DNA of 50,704 nt from Streptomyces bobili (GTDB lineage Bacteria > Actinomycetota > Actinomycetes > Streptomycetales > Streptomycetaceae), in assembly GCF_002154575.1 (NCBI RefSeq), contig NZ_MUBA01000194.1, positions 1-50,704 of the forward strand. The letters are read 5' to 3'. A program made the position numbers and the translations under genes. The first letter of the stretch is position 1, and each line of letters opens with the position of its first letter. Shown piece by piece: positions 42,710-50,248 of the stretch. The notes below the pieces were generated by a model. The model did no database searches, was not told where the DNA came from, and worked only from the letters and a program-made list of their open reading frames with translations.

Positions 42710-43017
42710 CTTGCTTGCCCCCTCCGCCGTCAGAACGACCCGCGATCCCCCCGGATCCCCCTCCAGAAGTCCTGACACCCTGTATGACCCGGGTGAGGCC
42801 GGAACGGTTGCACGGCGGTCGGGGAAATCCCGAAGCCGAACGGATGGCGGAACAGACAAGCGAAGAATTCTGGTCAGCGGCACATGCCAGACGCATCAAA
42901 CATACGCACCGAGGAATCCACCTGTTGTGATGAAGCAGCAGATCAGCGCTGTGATCCGCCCGAAATGCCCACCATGATGACGTGGTCTCCCCCACCCTCC
43001 TCCCGAGGAGTACGACC
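42710..43017. other. 308-base interval before the hydrolase gene
   Basis: This stretch should hold the promoter and leader of the hydrolase gene. It is less GC-rich than its surroundings near 42840-42970. I see no small gene, hairpin or operator in it that I would support. Confidence 0.4.
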
Positions 43018-44226
43018 ATGTCCGAAACGACCGAGCCCAACGTCGGTACGTTCACCCTCGCCGACCCGCTGACCACCGCGCCCGCAGAACCGGTCGAGGT
43101 ACCGGACCACGCCGAGTGGCCGCTGCCGAACGGCTTCGCCTGGGTCTTCCCCGCCGATGGCAACACCACCGGCGATGTCGTCCGGCCCGTGATCATGGCC
43201 GACGGCTTCAACCTCGGCCGCAGCGAGCTGGACAAGACGTACCAGGGGCTGGAAGGCGGTTACAAGTTCATCAGCGAGCTGCACCGGCGCGGCAGGGACG
43301 TGATCCTCCTCGGCTTCGAGGAGCGCAGCGCGTCCATCCTCGACAACGCGCGCGCGGCCGAAGCCGCCATCATGGAGGCCATCGGCCGCCGGCAGGGCAA
43401 CGCCCCACTGGTCGTCGGCGGGTTCAGCATGGGCGGCATCGTCACCCGCTACGCGCTGGCCGACATGGAGAGGAAGCGGATGGACCACCAGACCGCGCTG
43501 TACTTCTCCTACGACAGCCCGCACCGCGGCGCTTCCATCCCCGTCGGTGTGCAGGCGTTCTCGCACTTCATCCCGTTCGCGAACGACTTCGCCAAGCAGA
43601 TGGACAGCCCGGCCGCGCGCCAGATGCTGTGGCGGCACTACGACAAGGACACCAAGAAGATCGGGGTCGCCCCGGAGCGCATCGAGTTCCTGGACGCCCT
43701 GAACCGGCTCGGCGGCTGGCCGATGAGGCCCCTCAAGATCGCCGTCGCCAACGGCCGCGCCGACGGTGTCGGCCTGCCCGAGGTGCTGCCCGGCGAGGTC
43801 GCGCTGCGGATCGACCGGATCTACCCCGGCACCACCTTCTACACCCAGGCGCAGGGCGACGACGTCACGGCCGCCTACCTGAACCGGCGGTTCCCCAAGG
43901 CCGAAGAGACCGTCACGACCAGCGGCTTCCCGGAGGTCGACGGCGCTCCGGGCGGCACGCTGCACACGTACAAGATCCTCGCCGACGCGATGCGGAAGCT
44001 CGGCGGCACGGTGGATCTGCGGCACGAGGAGGTCTGCTTCGTCGCGTCGGTGAGCGCGGTGGCCATCCGCGACGTCGAGACGCAGGAGGATCTGTACACG
44101 CCGATCGGTGAACTCGGCTCGGACGAGAGTGAGCTGGACGAGTACTTCTGCTCGCCCACGACCACCGCGCACACGGCGATCACCGCGGAACTCTGTACGT
44201 GGCTGATGGACCGCCTGCCCGACTGA
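43018..44226 (+). CDS. Alpha/beta hydrolase (lipase-like)
   Basis: A 402-residue cytoplasmic alpha/beta hydrolase. The nucleophile elbow is GGFSMGGIVTRYAL (Ser of GFSMGG); upstream VIMADGFNLGRSELDK may form the oxyanion region. The lid-like stretch LYFSYDSPHRGASIPVGVQAF recalls PGAP1- or lipase-type serine hydrolases. The catalytic acid and His cannot be placed with confidence. There is no signal peptide. ATG 43018 follows GAGGAGTACGACC. It is a single gene that converges on the ATPase-HNH operon, with a shared terminator. The substrate is unknown. Confidence 0.7.
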   Translation: MSETTEPNVGTFTLADPLTTAPAEPVEVPDHAEWPLPNGFAWVFPADGNTTGDVVRPVIMADGFNLGRSELDKTYQGLEGGYKFISELHRRGRDVILLGFEERSASILDNARAAEAAIMEAIGRRQGNAPLVVGGFSMGGIVTRYALADMERKRMDHQTALYFSYDSPHRGASIPVGVQAFSHFIPFANDFAKQMDSPAARQMLWRHYDKDTKKIGVAPERIEFLDALNRLGGWPMRPLKIAVANGRADGVGLPEVLPGEVALRIDRIYPGTTFYTQAQGDDVTAAYLNRRFPKAEETVTTSGFPEVDGAPGGTLHTYKILADAMRKLGGTVDLRHEEVCFVASVSAVAIRDVETQEDLYTPIGELGSDESELDEYFCSPTTTAHTAITAELCTWLMDRLPD

Positions 44227-44251
44227 CCCGACATCCACGCCAGGCACCACC

Positions 44252-44291
44252 GGGGCCGCCCGTCCGCTCACATCCTGCGGAGGGCGGCCCC
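44252..44291. terminator. Bidirectional terminator, hydrolase / HTH
   Basis: A 10-bp outer stem (44252-44261 with 44282-44291) and a 5-bp inner stem (44263-44267 with 44277-44281) lie between the hydrolase stop and the stop of the convergent HTH gene. Confidence 0.8.
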
Positions 44292-44295
44292 TTCG

Positions 44296-44523
44296 TCACA
44301 TCTCGGGGGCGGGCGGCAGGGGGTCGTAGACGAACGACCCTCGGGCGCGCACGGTCACCACGAGCCCCCTGTCCCGAAGTATGTCCAGAGCACGGCGGAC
44401 CGTGCCAGGACCGACTTTGTGCTCGTGCGTCATGGTCAGTTCGCCCGGCAGCCGCGTCCCCGGCGGGTACTCACCGGAACGGATCTTCCGTTCGATGATC
44501 GCGGCGCGGGACGGGCGTGTCAG
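44296..44523 (-). CDS. Minimal GntR-type winged-helix protein, CTG start proposed
   Basis: The frame encodes a complete GntR winged helix: AAIIERKIRSGEYPPGTRLP, then HKVGPGTVRRALDILRDRGL and the wing VVTVRARGSFVYDP. No ATG, GTG or TTG lies upstream in frame near the domain. However, CTG at 44521-44523 overlaps the HNH stop as CTGA, the same geometry as the GTGA overlaps elsewhere here, and would start the protein (75 residues) exactly at the domain edge. I propose a rare CTG start helped by translational coupling. The alternative is a gene that lost its 5' end when the HNH gene arrived. It may regulate the ATPase-HNH operon. Confidence 0.6.
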   Translation of the reverse strand: MTRPSRAAIIERKIRSGEYPPGTRLPGELTMTHEHKVGPGTVRRALDILRDRGLVVTVRARGSFVYDPLPPAPEM

Positions 44524-45281
44524 TAGCTGAGGCCCCGGAAGTGCAGGAACGCGGACCGCAGTTCGGAATCGCGGAGGTGGTCGAGGACCTCCTCCTCCCC
44601 CGCGAACAGGGCATCGGCCGCCGGATGGCCGGACTGGTGGAACATGGCGACCAGTACATCGACAAGGGGGCGGTTCCAGGAGACCCGGACGATATCCTTC
44701 GCCTTGTCACGTTGCCCCTTGTCCATGGCTATGCGCCACAGCTCGATGGCGTTCCAGGCCGTCACGTAGGCGTCCCTGCGTCCCTTGACCAGGACCGCTC
44801 TTGCGTTGAGACCGAACACCTCGATACAGGCCCGTCCCCGGTCGGTCAGGCCTTGGTACGTTCCGAGTGGGAGCACGAGCCGTAGGTGGTCCAAGGGGTC
44901 CTCGGCTGTCGGGTCGACGAGCAGGGGGCTGCCGTCGTCCGCGACGGGAAAGAGGTTCCGCTTCTGGTTGCTGTTGCAGAACGAGCAGGCGAGCAGATGG
45001 TTGAGCCAGTCGAAGGTACGCAGCGGAGCGAGGCTCTTCGGCTCGAAGTGGTCGATGTCGCTGCCCTGGCTGTCACCGCAGTACATACAGCGCTCGTGGC
45101 CGGGTGCCATCTCCGCAAGCCCCCCAAGGAGTGCGGGACGGACCTGCCGGCGATTCGCCCAGAGTTCCTTCGCCCTGTCCTTGCGTTCCTTCTCCGTGTC
45201 CTGCCGCCGGATGTCGTCGGTGTAGTCCTTCAGCAGCCCCGTCGTGACCGACGACAGGAGCGCACGCCGAAGCCGGATCAC
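44520..45281 (-). CDS. HNH endonuclease, PtuB-like
   Basis: A 253-residue nuclease with one HNH/McrA-type beta-beta-alpha metal motif: zinc Cys65 and Cys68 (ERCMYCGD), catalytic Asp77-His78 (SDIDHFEPKS), Asn94 (WLNHLLACSFC) and zinc Cys99 and Cys102 with Asn103 and Lys107. The N-terminal helix region (LLKDYTDDIRRQDTEKERKDRAKELW) is charged. GTG 45281 overlaps the ATPase stop as GTGA, with GAAGAGGA upstream. The pairing and order, ATPase then HNH, match Septu (PtuA-PtuB), in which the nuclease attacks DNA on phage infection. The restriction role is inferred from family and context. Confidence 0.8.
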   Translation of the reverse strand: MIRLRRALLSSVTTGLLKDYTDDIRRQDTEKERKDRAKELWANRRQVRPALLGGLAEMAPGHERCMYCGDSQGSDIDHFEPKSLAPLRTFDWLNHLLACSFCNSNQKRNLFPVADDGSPLLVDPTAEDPLDHLRLVLPLGTYQGLTDRGRACIEVFGLNARAVLVKGRRDAYVTAWNAIELWRIAMDKGQRDKAKDIVRVSWNRPLVDVLVAMFHQSGHPAADALFAGEEEVLDHLRDSELRSAFLHFRGLSY

Positions 45282-46702
45282 TCCTCTTCGTCCTTCGGAC
45301 CCCCGGTGATCTCCTCCGCGATTCGGTGGAGGTGCGCACTCATCTCGTCCACACGGGCCGACGGCGAGCTGGCGAGCAGCTCCTTCAGTTCCCGGTAGCG
45401 GGCAAGCGACTCCCGTGACGAGGCCCCGTCGTAGATCTCCGCCTCCAGCTCCACGAACTCGGCCCTCACCTGCTCGGCCCGCTCCGAATAGGGCGTGTCG
45501 AGACCGAACAGTTCGGAGAGAACGGCGTCGTCGCCGCTGCCGTACACCACGCGGTCGTAAAGGTCCTGATCGATGACCTCGGGCGGCCGCGCCTCGTCCA
45601 CGCCGGGCAGCCGGATCAGGCCGCCGGGATCCGCGGCCTGGCAGATGTAGGGGCTGTGCGTGGTGACGATGAACTGGATGCGGGGGAAGTGGGCGGTCAG
45701 CCAGGGGCCGATCCGGCGCTGCCAGGAGACGTGCAGATGGGCGTCGATTTCGTCGATGATGACGACACCGGGCGTCATCAGTGTCATCAGACCGTCTCTG
45801 GCCTCCAGGAGGTTGGACTCCCACAGGTCGGCGCCGAACGCGTCGTGCAACTGCTTGAGGAGGTCGACGACAAGAGCGGCAACGGTACGGAATCCGTCGC
45901 TCATCTCCCGCAGCGGGAAACGGCTGCCGTGCCGCTCGACCCACAGGCCGTCGGAGTCGACGTCGACGATCCGGTACCCGTCCGGCAGCAGTCCGTCTCC
46001 GAGAAGGGCAAGGGCGAACCTCTTCAACCCGGCGGCGCCCAGTCGCCCTTCCAGCGCGCGCAGATGCTGCTCGATCAGCCAGGCGACCCCTTCGGCGAGC
46101 GAGGCGTCCTCGTGGAAGAGGCTCGCATGCCTGGCCACGGGCCCGGACGTCAGCATCAGCCGCTGCACCTCGCCGGAACCACCAGCCATCCGCCGGAACG
46201 GACCGTAGGCAGCGGAGAACCAGCCCGCCGGATTGTCCGCCCAGGGGCCACGACGGGCGGCGGTGGTCTGAGCCTTGGTGTACGTGATCTCGTGCAGGCC
46301 GGACAGGACACCTCTGCGGACGGGAACCTTCCCGGCCGATCCGTCGCGGGGCGTGGTCCAGCGGAGCCCGGCCCGGACCGCGCCGGCAGGTGGACGGCCC
46401 TGCGAGAACCGGTCATGGTTCGCGTCCCTGATGATCTCGACCTCGACCTGCCCCGCCGTGCTGTGCTCCGTCACCCAGTTCTCGAAGCCCGGCACCAAGC
46501 CACGTGCCACCGCGGGGCCACTGAGCGCCAGCGCCATGGCCCGCAGCAACGTCGTCTTGCCCGAGCCGTTGCGACCGGCTAGCACTGTCCACCCGGCGTG
46601 ACTGCCGTCGGGGCGGGTCAGGGCGAGATCGACCTCGCGGGGGCCGTGGAAGGACTTGATGTCCTTCACGATGATCCGGCTGACGTACATGGGCGTCGGC
46701 AT
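45278..46702 (-). CDS. AAA/ABC-type ATPase, PtuA-like
   Basis: A 474-residue RecF/SMC/OLD-like ATPase without a long coiled coil. Walker A is GRNGSGKT (43-50), an ABC-signature-like EMSDGFRT lies at 266-273, Walker B VVIIDEID at 313-320 with the D-loop AHLH, and the H-loop TTHS at 347-350. A charged helical C-terminus (residues 410-470, SERAEQVRAEFVELEAEIYD) follows, as in PtuA-type proteins. ATG 46702 has only a weak site upstream; a TAGGAT -10 box lies at about 46729-46734. It is the first gene of a coupled ATPase-HNH-HTH operon and would sense infection and control the nuclease; that role is inference. Confidence 0.8.
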   Translation of the reverse strand: MPTPMYVSRIIVKDIKSFHGPREVDLALTRPDGSHAGWTVLAGRNGSGKTTLLRAMALALSGPAVARGLVPGFENWVTEHSTAGQVEVEIIRDANHDRFSQGRPPAGAVRAGLRWTTPRDGSAGKVPVRRGVLSGLHEITYTKAQTTAARRGPWADNPAGWFSAAYGPFRRMAGGSGEVQRLMLTSGPVARHASLFHEDASLAEGVAWLIEQHLRALEGRLGAAGLKRFALALLGDGLLPDGYRIVDVDSDGLWVERHGSRFPLREMSDGFRTVAALVVDLLKQLHDAFGADLWESNLLEARDGLMTLMTPGVVIIDEIDAHLHVSWQRRIGPWLTAHFPRIQFIVTTHSPYICQAADPGGLIRLPGVDEARPPEVIDQDLYDRVVYGSGDDAVLSELFGLDTPYSERAEQVRAEFVELEAEIYDGASSRESLARYRELKELLASSPSARVDEMSAHLHRIAEEITGGPKDEEE

Positions 46703-46737
46703 CCGTTCGTCGGGGTGTCGCGCCCGATCCTACGACC

Positions 46738-46774
46738 GTGGCCTGCCCCTTCGCTTCGGAAGCGGGCAGGCCAC
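46738..46774 (-). terminator. Terminator after the sugar isomerase gene
   Basis: An 11-bp perfect stem (46738-46748 with 46764-46774) with an inner GCTT/AAGC stem ends the three-gene sugar operon, just before the ATPase gene begins. Confidence 0.75.
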
Positions 46775-46781
46775 TGGGCTG

Positions 46782-47615
46782 TCAGGCCGCGGTGTGGGAC
46801 ACGAAGCGTTGGGCGGTTTCGGCGAGTACCTCCCTGCCGTCCAGGGCCCACAGGGCGTCGTTGAACAGCTCCACCTCGATGGCGCCGGTGTACCCGGCCG
46901 CCTCCACGTACCCGAGCCACTCGCGCATGTCGATCGCGCCGTCGCCGATCTGGCCCCGGCCGTTCAGGACCCCCTCGGGCAACGGGGTGGTCCAATCGGC
47001 CAGTTGGAAGGTGTGGATGCGGCCGGACGCGCCCGCTCGGGCGATCTGGGCGGGGGCCTGGTCGTCCCACCAGATGTGGTACGTGTCGACGGTGACGCCC
47101 ACCTGGTGGGCGGGGAAGCGTTCCGCGAGGTCCAGGGCCTGGGTGAGGGTCGAGACCACGCAACGGTCGGAGGCGTACATCGGGTGCAGGGGCTCGATGG
47201 CCAGCTTCACCCCGTGGTCCTCGGCGTAGGGGCCGAGTTCCGTGAGCGCGTCCGCGATGCGTTCGCGGGCTCCGTGCAGATCCTTCGAGCCCGGCGGGAG
47301 GCCGCCGGACACGAGGACCAGGACCTCCGTGCCCAGGGTCGCCGCCTCGTCGATCGCCCGGCGGTTGTCGGCCAGGGCGGCCTTGCGCTCGTCCGGGTCG
47401 ACGGCGGTGAAGAAGCCGCCGCGGCACAACGTCGTCACCGTCAGGCCCGCGTCACGGACCAGCTTCGCCGTCTCCTCGACGCCGTACGTCTGGACCGGGT
47501 CGCGCCAGAGGCCGACGTTGGTGATGCCCAGGTCGTAGCAGGCCGTGACGAGTTCGGGCATCGACAGCTGCTTGACCGTCATCTGGTTGATGCTGAAACG
47601 CTCGAGACCGGTCAC
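46782..47615 (-). CDS. Sugar phosphate isomerase/epimerase (TIM barrel)
   Basis: A 277-residue xylose-isomerase-like TIM barrel. Segments include FSINQMTVKQLSMPELVTAC, GLTVTTLCRGGFF, KLAIEPLHPMY (metal Glu), GVTVDTYHIWWDD (Asp, His) and a C-terminal GAIEVELFNDALW (Glu). It probably isomerises or epimerises a keto-sugar or cyclitol. GTG 47615 overlaps the DUF993 stop as GTGA. It is the last gene of the operon Gfo/Idh, DUF993, isomerase; the three likely act in sequence on one sugar. Confidence 0.8.
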   Translation of the reverse strand: MTGLERFSINQMTVKQLSMPELVTACYDLGITNVGLWRDPVQTYGVEETAKLVRDAGLTVTTLCRGGFFTAVDPDERKAALADNRRAIDEAATLGTEVLVLVSGGLPPGSKDLHGARERIADALTELGPYAEDHGVKLAIEPLHPMYASDRCVVSTLTQALDLAERFPAHQVGVTVDTYHIWWDDQAPAQIARAGASGRIHTFQLADWTTPLPEGVLNGRGQIGDGAIDMREWLGYVEAAGYTGAIEVELFNDALWALDGREVLAETAQRFVSHTAA

Positions 47616-48766
47616 TGGTTCACTCCGTACAGGGCGAGCAGGTTCCTCATCCGTTCCTCGGCCAGCTTCGGGTCGGGGAACAGGCCCAAGCCGTCGGCGA
47701 GTTCGTAGGCGCGGGCCAGATGCGGGAGGGAGCGGGCCGACTGAAAGCCACCGACCATCGTGAAGTGCGACTGGTGGCCGGCCAGCCAGGCCAGGAGGAC
47801 CACGCCCGTCTTGTAGAAGCGGGTCGGGGTCTGGAACAGGTGCCGGGAGAGCTCGACCGTGGGGTCCAGCAACTGCCGGAAACCGGTGACGTCGCCCGTG
47901 TCCAGGACGCGGACCGCTTCCGCCGCCAGCGGGCCCAGCGGGTCGAAGATGCCGAGCAGGGCGTGGCTGAAGCCCTTCTCGTCACCCGCGATCAGCTCGG
48001 GGTAGTTGAAGTCGTCGCCCGTGTAGCAGCGCACGCCGTCCGGGAGGCGGCGGCGCAGGTCGACCTCCCGCTGAGCGTCCAGCAGGGAGACCTTGATGCC
48101 GTCGATCTTGTCCGGGTGGGCGGCGATGACCCGGAGGAACACCTCCGTCGCCGCGTCCAGGTCCGGGGAGCCCCAGTAGCCCTCCAGCGCCGGGTCGAAC
48201 ATCGGGCCCAGCCAGTGCAGGATCACCGGCTCGGCGGACTGGCGCAGGAGGTGGCCGTAGATGTCGAGGTAGTCCTCGGGGCCCGTCGCCGCCGCGGCCA
48301 GGGCACGGGACGCCATCAGGATGGCCTGGGCGCCGGAGGCCTCGACGAGGGCGAGCTGCTCCTCGTAGGCCGCCCGGACCTCGGCGAGGGACGCCGGGCC
48401 GGTGAGCTGGTCGGTGCCGACACCGCAGGCGATCAGGCCGCCCACCGCCTTGGCCTCGGCCGCCGACCTGCGGATCAGCTCGGCCGCGCCCGCCCAGTCC
48501 AGGCCCATGCCGCGCTGCGCGGTGTCCATCGCCTCGGCGACGCCGAGCCCGTGGGACCACAGGTGGCGGCGGAAGGCGAGGGTGGCGTCCCAGTCGACGG
48601 CGGCCGGCGAGTCGGGCGACACGTCGGCGTACGGGTCCGCGACGACATGCGCCGCGGAGAAGACCGTACGGGAGGTGAAAGCGGTTCCGGTGGTGGCGGT
48701 GAGGGGTTCCGTGCGGGGGTCGTAGGTCCGCAGCGTTCCCTTGGAGTCCGGGAGTCGGATGGTCAC
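47612..48766 (-). CDS. DUF993, dihydrodipicolinate-synthase-like protein
   Basis: A 384-residue protein of the DUF993 family, distantly like DHDPS-type class I aldolases. Blocks include HLWSHGLGVAEAMDTAQRGM, GGLIACGVGTDQL, GAQAILMASRALAA, PVILHWLGPMFDPALEGYWG, IDGIKVSLLD (possible Schiff-base Lys in GIKVS), CYTGDDFNYPELI and FFTV-like HFTMVGGFQSARS. It may cleave a keto-acid or keto-sugar made by the preceding dehydrogenase. GTG 48766 and the neighbouring stop overlap as GTGA on both sides of the gene. The reaction is unproven. Confidence 0.8.
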   Translation of the reverse strand: MTIRLPDSKGTLRTYDPRTEPLTATTGTAFTSRTVFSAAHVVADPYADVSPDSPAAVDWDATLAFRRHLWSHGLGVAEAMDTAQRGMGLDWAGAAELIRRSAAEAKAVGGLIACGVGTDQLTGPASLAEVRAAYEEQLALVEASGAQAILMASRALAAAATGPEDYLDIYGHLLRQSAEPVILHWLGPMFDPALEGYWGSPDLDAATEVFLRVIAAHPDKIDGIKVSLLDAQREVDLRRRLPDGVRCYTGDDFNYPELIAGDEKGFSHALLGIFDPLGPLAAEAVRVLDTGDVTGFRQLLDPTVELSRHLFQTPTRFYKTGVVLLAWLAGHQSHFTMVGGFQSARSLPHLARAYELADGLGLFPDPKLAEERMRNLLALYGVNQ

Positions 48767-49914
48767 AGCGCGATCTCCGGGACGTCGAGGCGGCGGCCCT
48801 CCGCGGAGGACTTCAGGCCCAGCTCGGCGAGCTGGACGCCGCGGGCGCCGGCCAGCAGGTTCCAGTGGTAGGGGGCGTCGGCGTAGACGTGCCTGAGGAA
48901 CAGTTCCCACTGGGCCTTGAAACCGTTGTCGAAGTCACCGTTGTCGGGGACCTCCTGCCACTGGTCGCGGAAGACCTCGGTGGCGGGGATGTCCGGGTTC
49001 CAGACCGGCTTGGGGGTGGCGGAGCGGTGCTGGACACGGCAGTTGCGCAGGCCGGCCACGGCCGAGCCCTCGGTACCGTCGACCTGGAACTCCACCAGTT
49101 CGTCGCGGTTGACGCGGACCGTCCAGGAGGAGTTGATCTGGGCGATGGCACCGCCGTCGAGTTCGAAGATGCCGTACGCGGAGTCGTCGGCCGTCGCGTC
49201 GTAGGGCTTGCCGTTCTCGTCCCAGCGCTGCGGGACGTGGGTGGTGGCGATGGCCTGGACCGTCTTCACCCGGCCGAACAGCTCGTGCAGGACGTACTCC
49301 CAGTGCGGGAACATGTCGACGACGATGCCGCCGCCGTCCTCGGCGCGGTAGTTCCACGACGGGCGCTGGGCGGCCTGCCAGTCCCCCTCGAAGACCCAGT
49401 AGCCGAACTCGCCGCGGACGGAGAGGATCCGGCCGAAGAAGCCGCCGTCGATGAGGCGCTTGAGCTTCAGCAGGCCCGGCAGGAACAGCTTGTCCTGGAC
49501 GACGCCGTGCTTGATGCCCTTCGCGTCGGCGAGCCGGGCCAGCTCCAGGGCGCCGTCGAGTCCGGTGGCGGTCGGCTTCTCGGTATAGATGTGCTTGCCG
49601 GCCGCGATCGCCTTTCTGATGGCCTCCTCGCGGGCGGAGGTGACTTGGGCGTCGAAATAGATGTCGACCGTGGGGTCGGCGAGGACCGCGTCCAGGTCCG
49701 TCGAGACGTGCTCCAGGCCATGCTTTTCAGCAAGCGCGTTCAGTACGTGTTCCCGGCGGCCGACCAGGATCGGCTCCGGCCACAGCACGGTGCCGTCGCC
49801 GAGGTCGAGGCCGCCCTGTTCACGCAGGGCCAGGATGGAGCGCACCAGATGCTGGCGGTAACCCATGCGCCCCGTCACGCCGTTCATGGCGATACGCACC
49901 GTCTTGCGTGTCAC
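48763..49914 (-). CDS. Gfo/Idh/MocA-family oxidoreductase
   Basis: A 383-residue NAD(P)-dependent sugar or cyclitol dehydrogenase. The Rossmann start is VRIAMNGVTGRMGYRQHLVR; EKPTATGLDGALELARLADAKGIKHGV carries the family's EKP catalytic Lys, and a C-terminal Gfo/Idh domain follows (GGGIVVDMFPHWEYVLHELFG, QINSSWTVRVNRDEL). The spelling GVTGRMGYRQ is unusual for the nucleotide-binding loop (normally GxGxxG). GTG 49914 follows AAGAAGGGACCGAC. It is the first gene of the coupled three-gene operon, divergent from a LacI gene. Substrate unknown. Confidence 0.88.
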   Translation of the reverse strand: MTRKTVRIAMNGVTGRMGYRQHLVRSILALREQGGLDLGDGTVLWPEPILVGRREHVLNALAEKHGLEHVSTDLDAVLADPTVDIYFDAQVTSAREEAIRKAIAAGKHIYTEKPTATGLDGALELARLADAKGIKHGVVQDKLFLPGLLKLKRLIDGGFFGRILSVRGEFGYWVFEGDWQAAQRPSWNYRAEDGGGIVVDMFPHWEYVLHELFGRVKTVQAIATTHVPQRWDENGKPYDATADDSAYGIFELDGGAIAQINSSWTVRVNRDELVEFQVDGTEGSAVAGLRNCRVQHRSATPKPVWNPDIPATEVFRDQWQEVPDNGDFDNGFKAQWELFLRHVYADAPYHWNLLAGARGVQLAELGLKSSAEGRRLDVPEIAL

Positions 49915-50042
49915 GTCGGTCCCTTCTTGGAGCCCTCTTAGGCGTTGTACGCGGCGTCGTACGCGGGTGTTGCCGCGGTGTCGCGCGCGATTCCTACGCG
50001 GTTGTGCGCGCCGCGTACGCCTTGGCACTGATCAGCGTCACA

Positions 50043-50054
50043 GCAAGCGCTTTC
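50043..50054. promoter_or_regulatory. LacI-type operator GCAAGCGCTTTC
   Basis: The AAGCGCTT core (50045-50052) is a perfect dyad typical of LacI-family sites. On the minus strand it lies directly after a TATATAG -10-like box, so binding would block the Gfo/Idh operon. Confidence 0.65.
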
Positions 50055-50107
50055 TATATAGGGAGAAGCTAGCCTCTGACCGGTGGTCCGGACAAGACCG
50101 TGTCCAT

Positions 50108-50139
50108 CCCGAGTTGTTCGAGGGGGCGAACAACTCGGG
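50108..50139. other. Perfect 13-bp inverted repeat between divergent genes
   Basis: Arms 50108-50120 and 50127-50139 pair perfectly around a six-base loop AGGGGG. It lies 109 bases before the LacI start. It could be a second operator, a terminator of readthrough, or a leader hairpin of the LacI message. Confidence 0.7.
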
Positions 50140-50248
50140 TGCGGGGCCGTAAGGTCTGCTCGACACGCCCGGAACCAGGCAGGTGAACCTGCTGTCTACC
50201 AGGGCGTACGACGACGTACGACGAGATGCGTGACCGGAGGACGACGAG

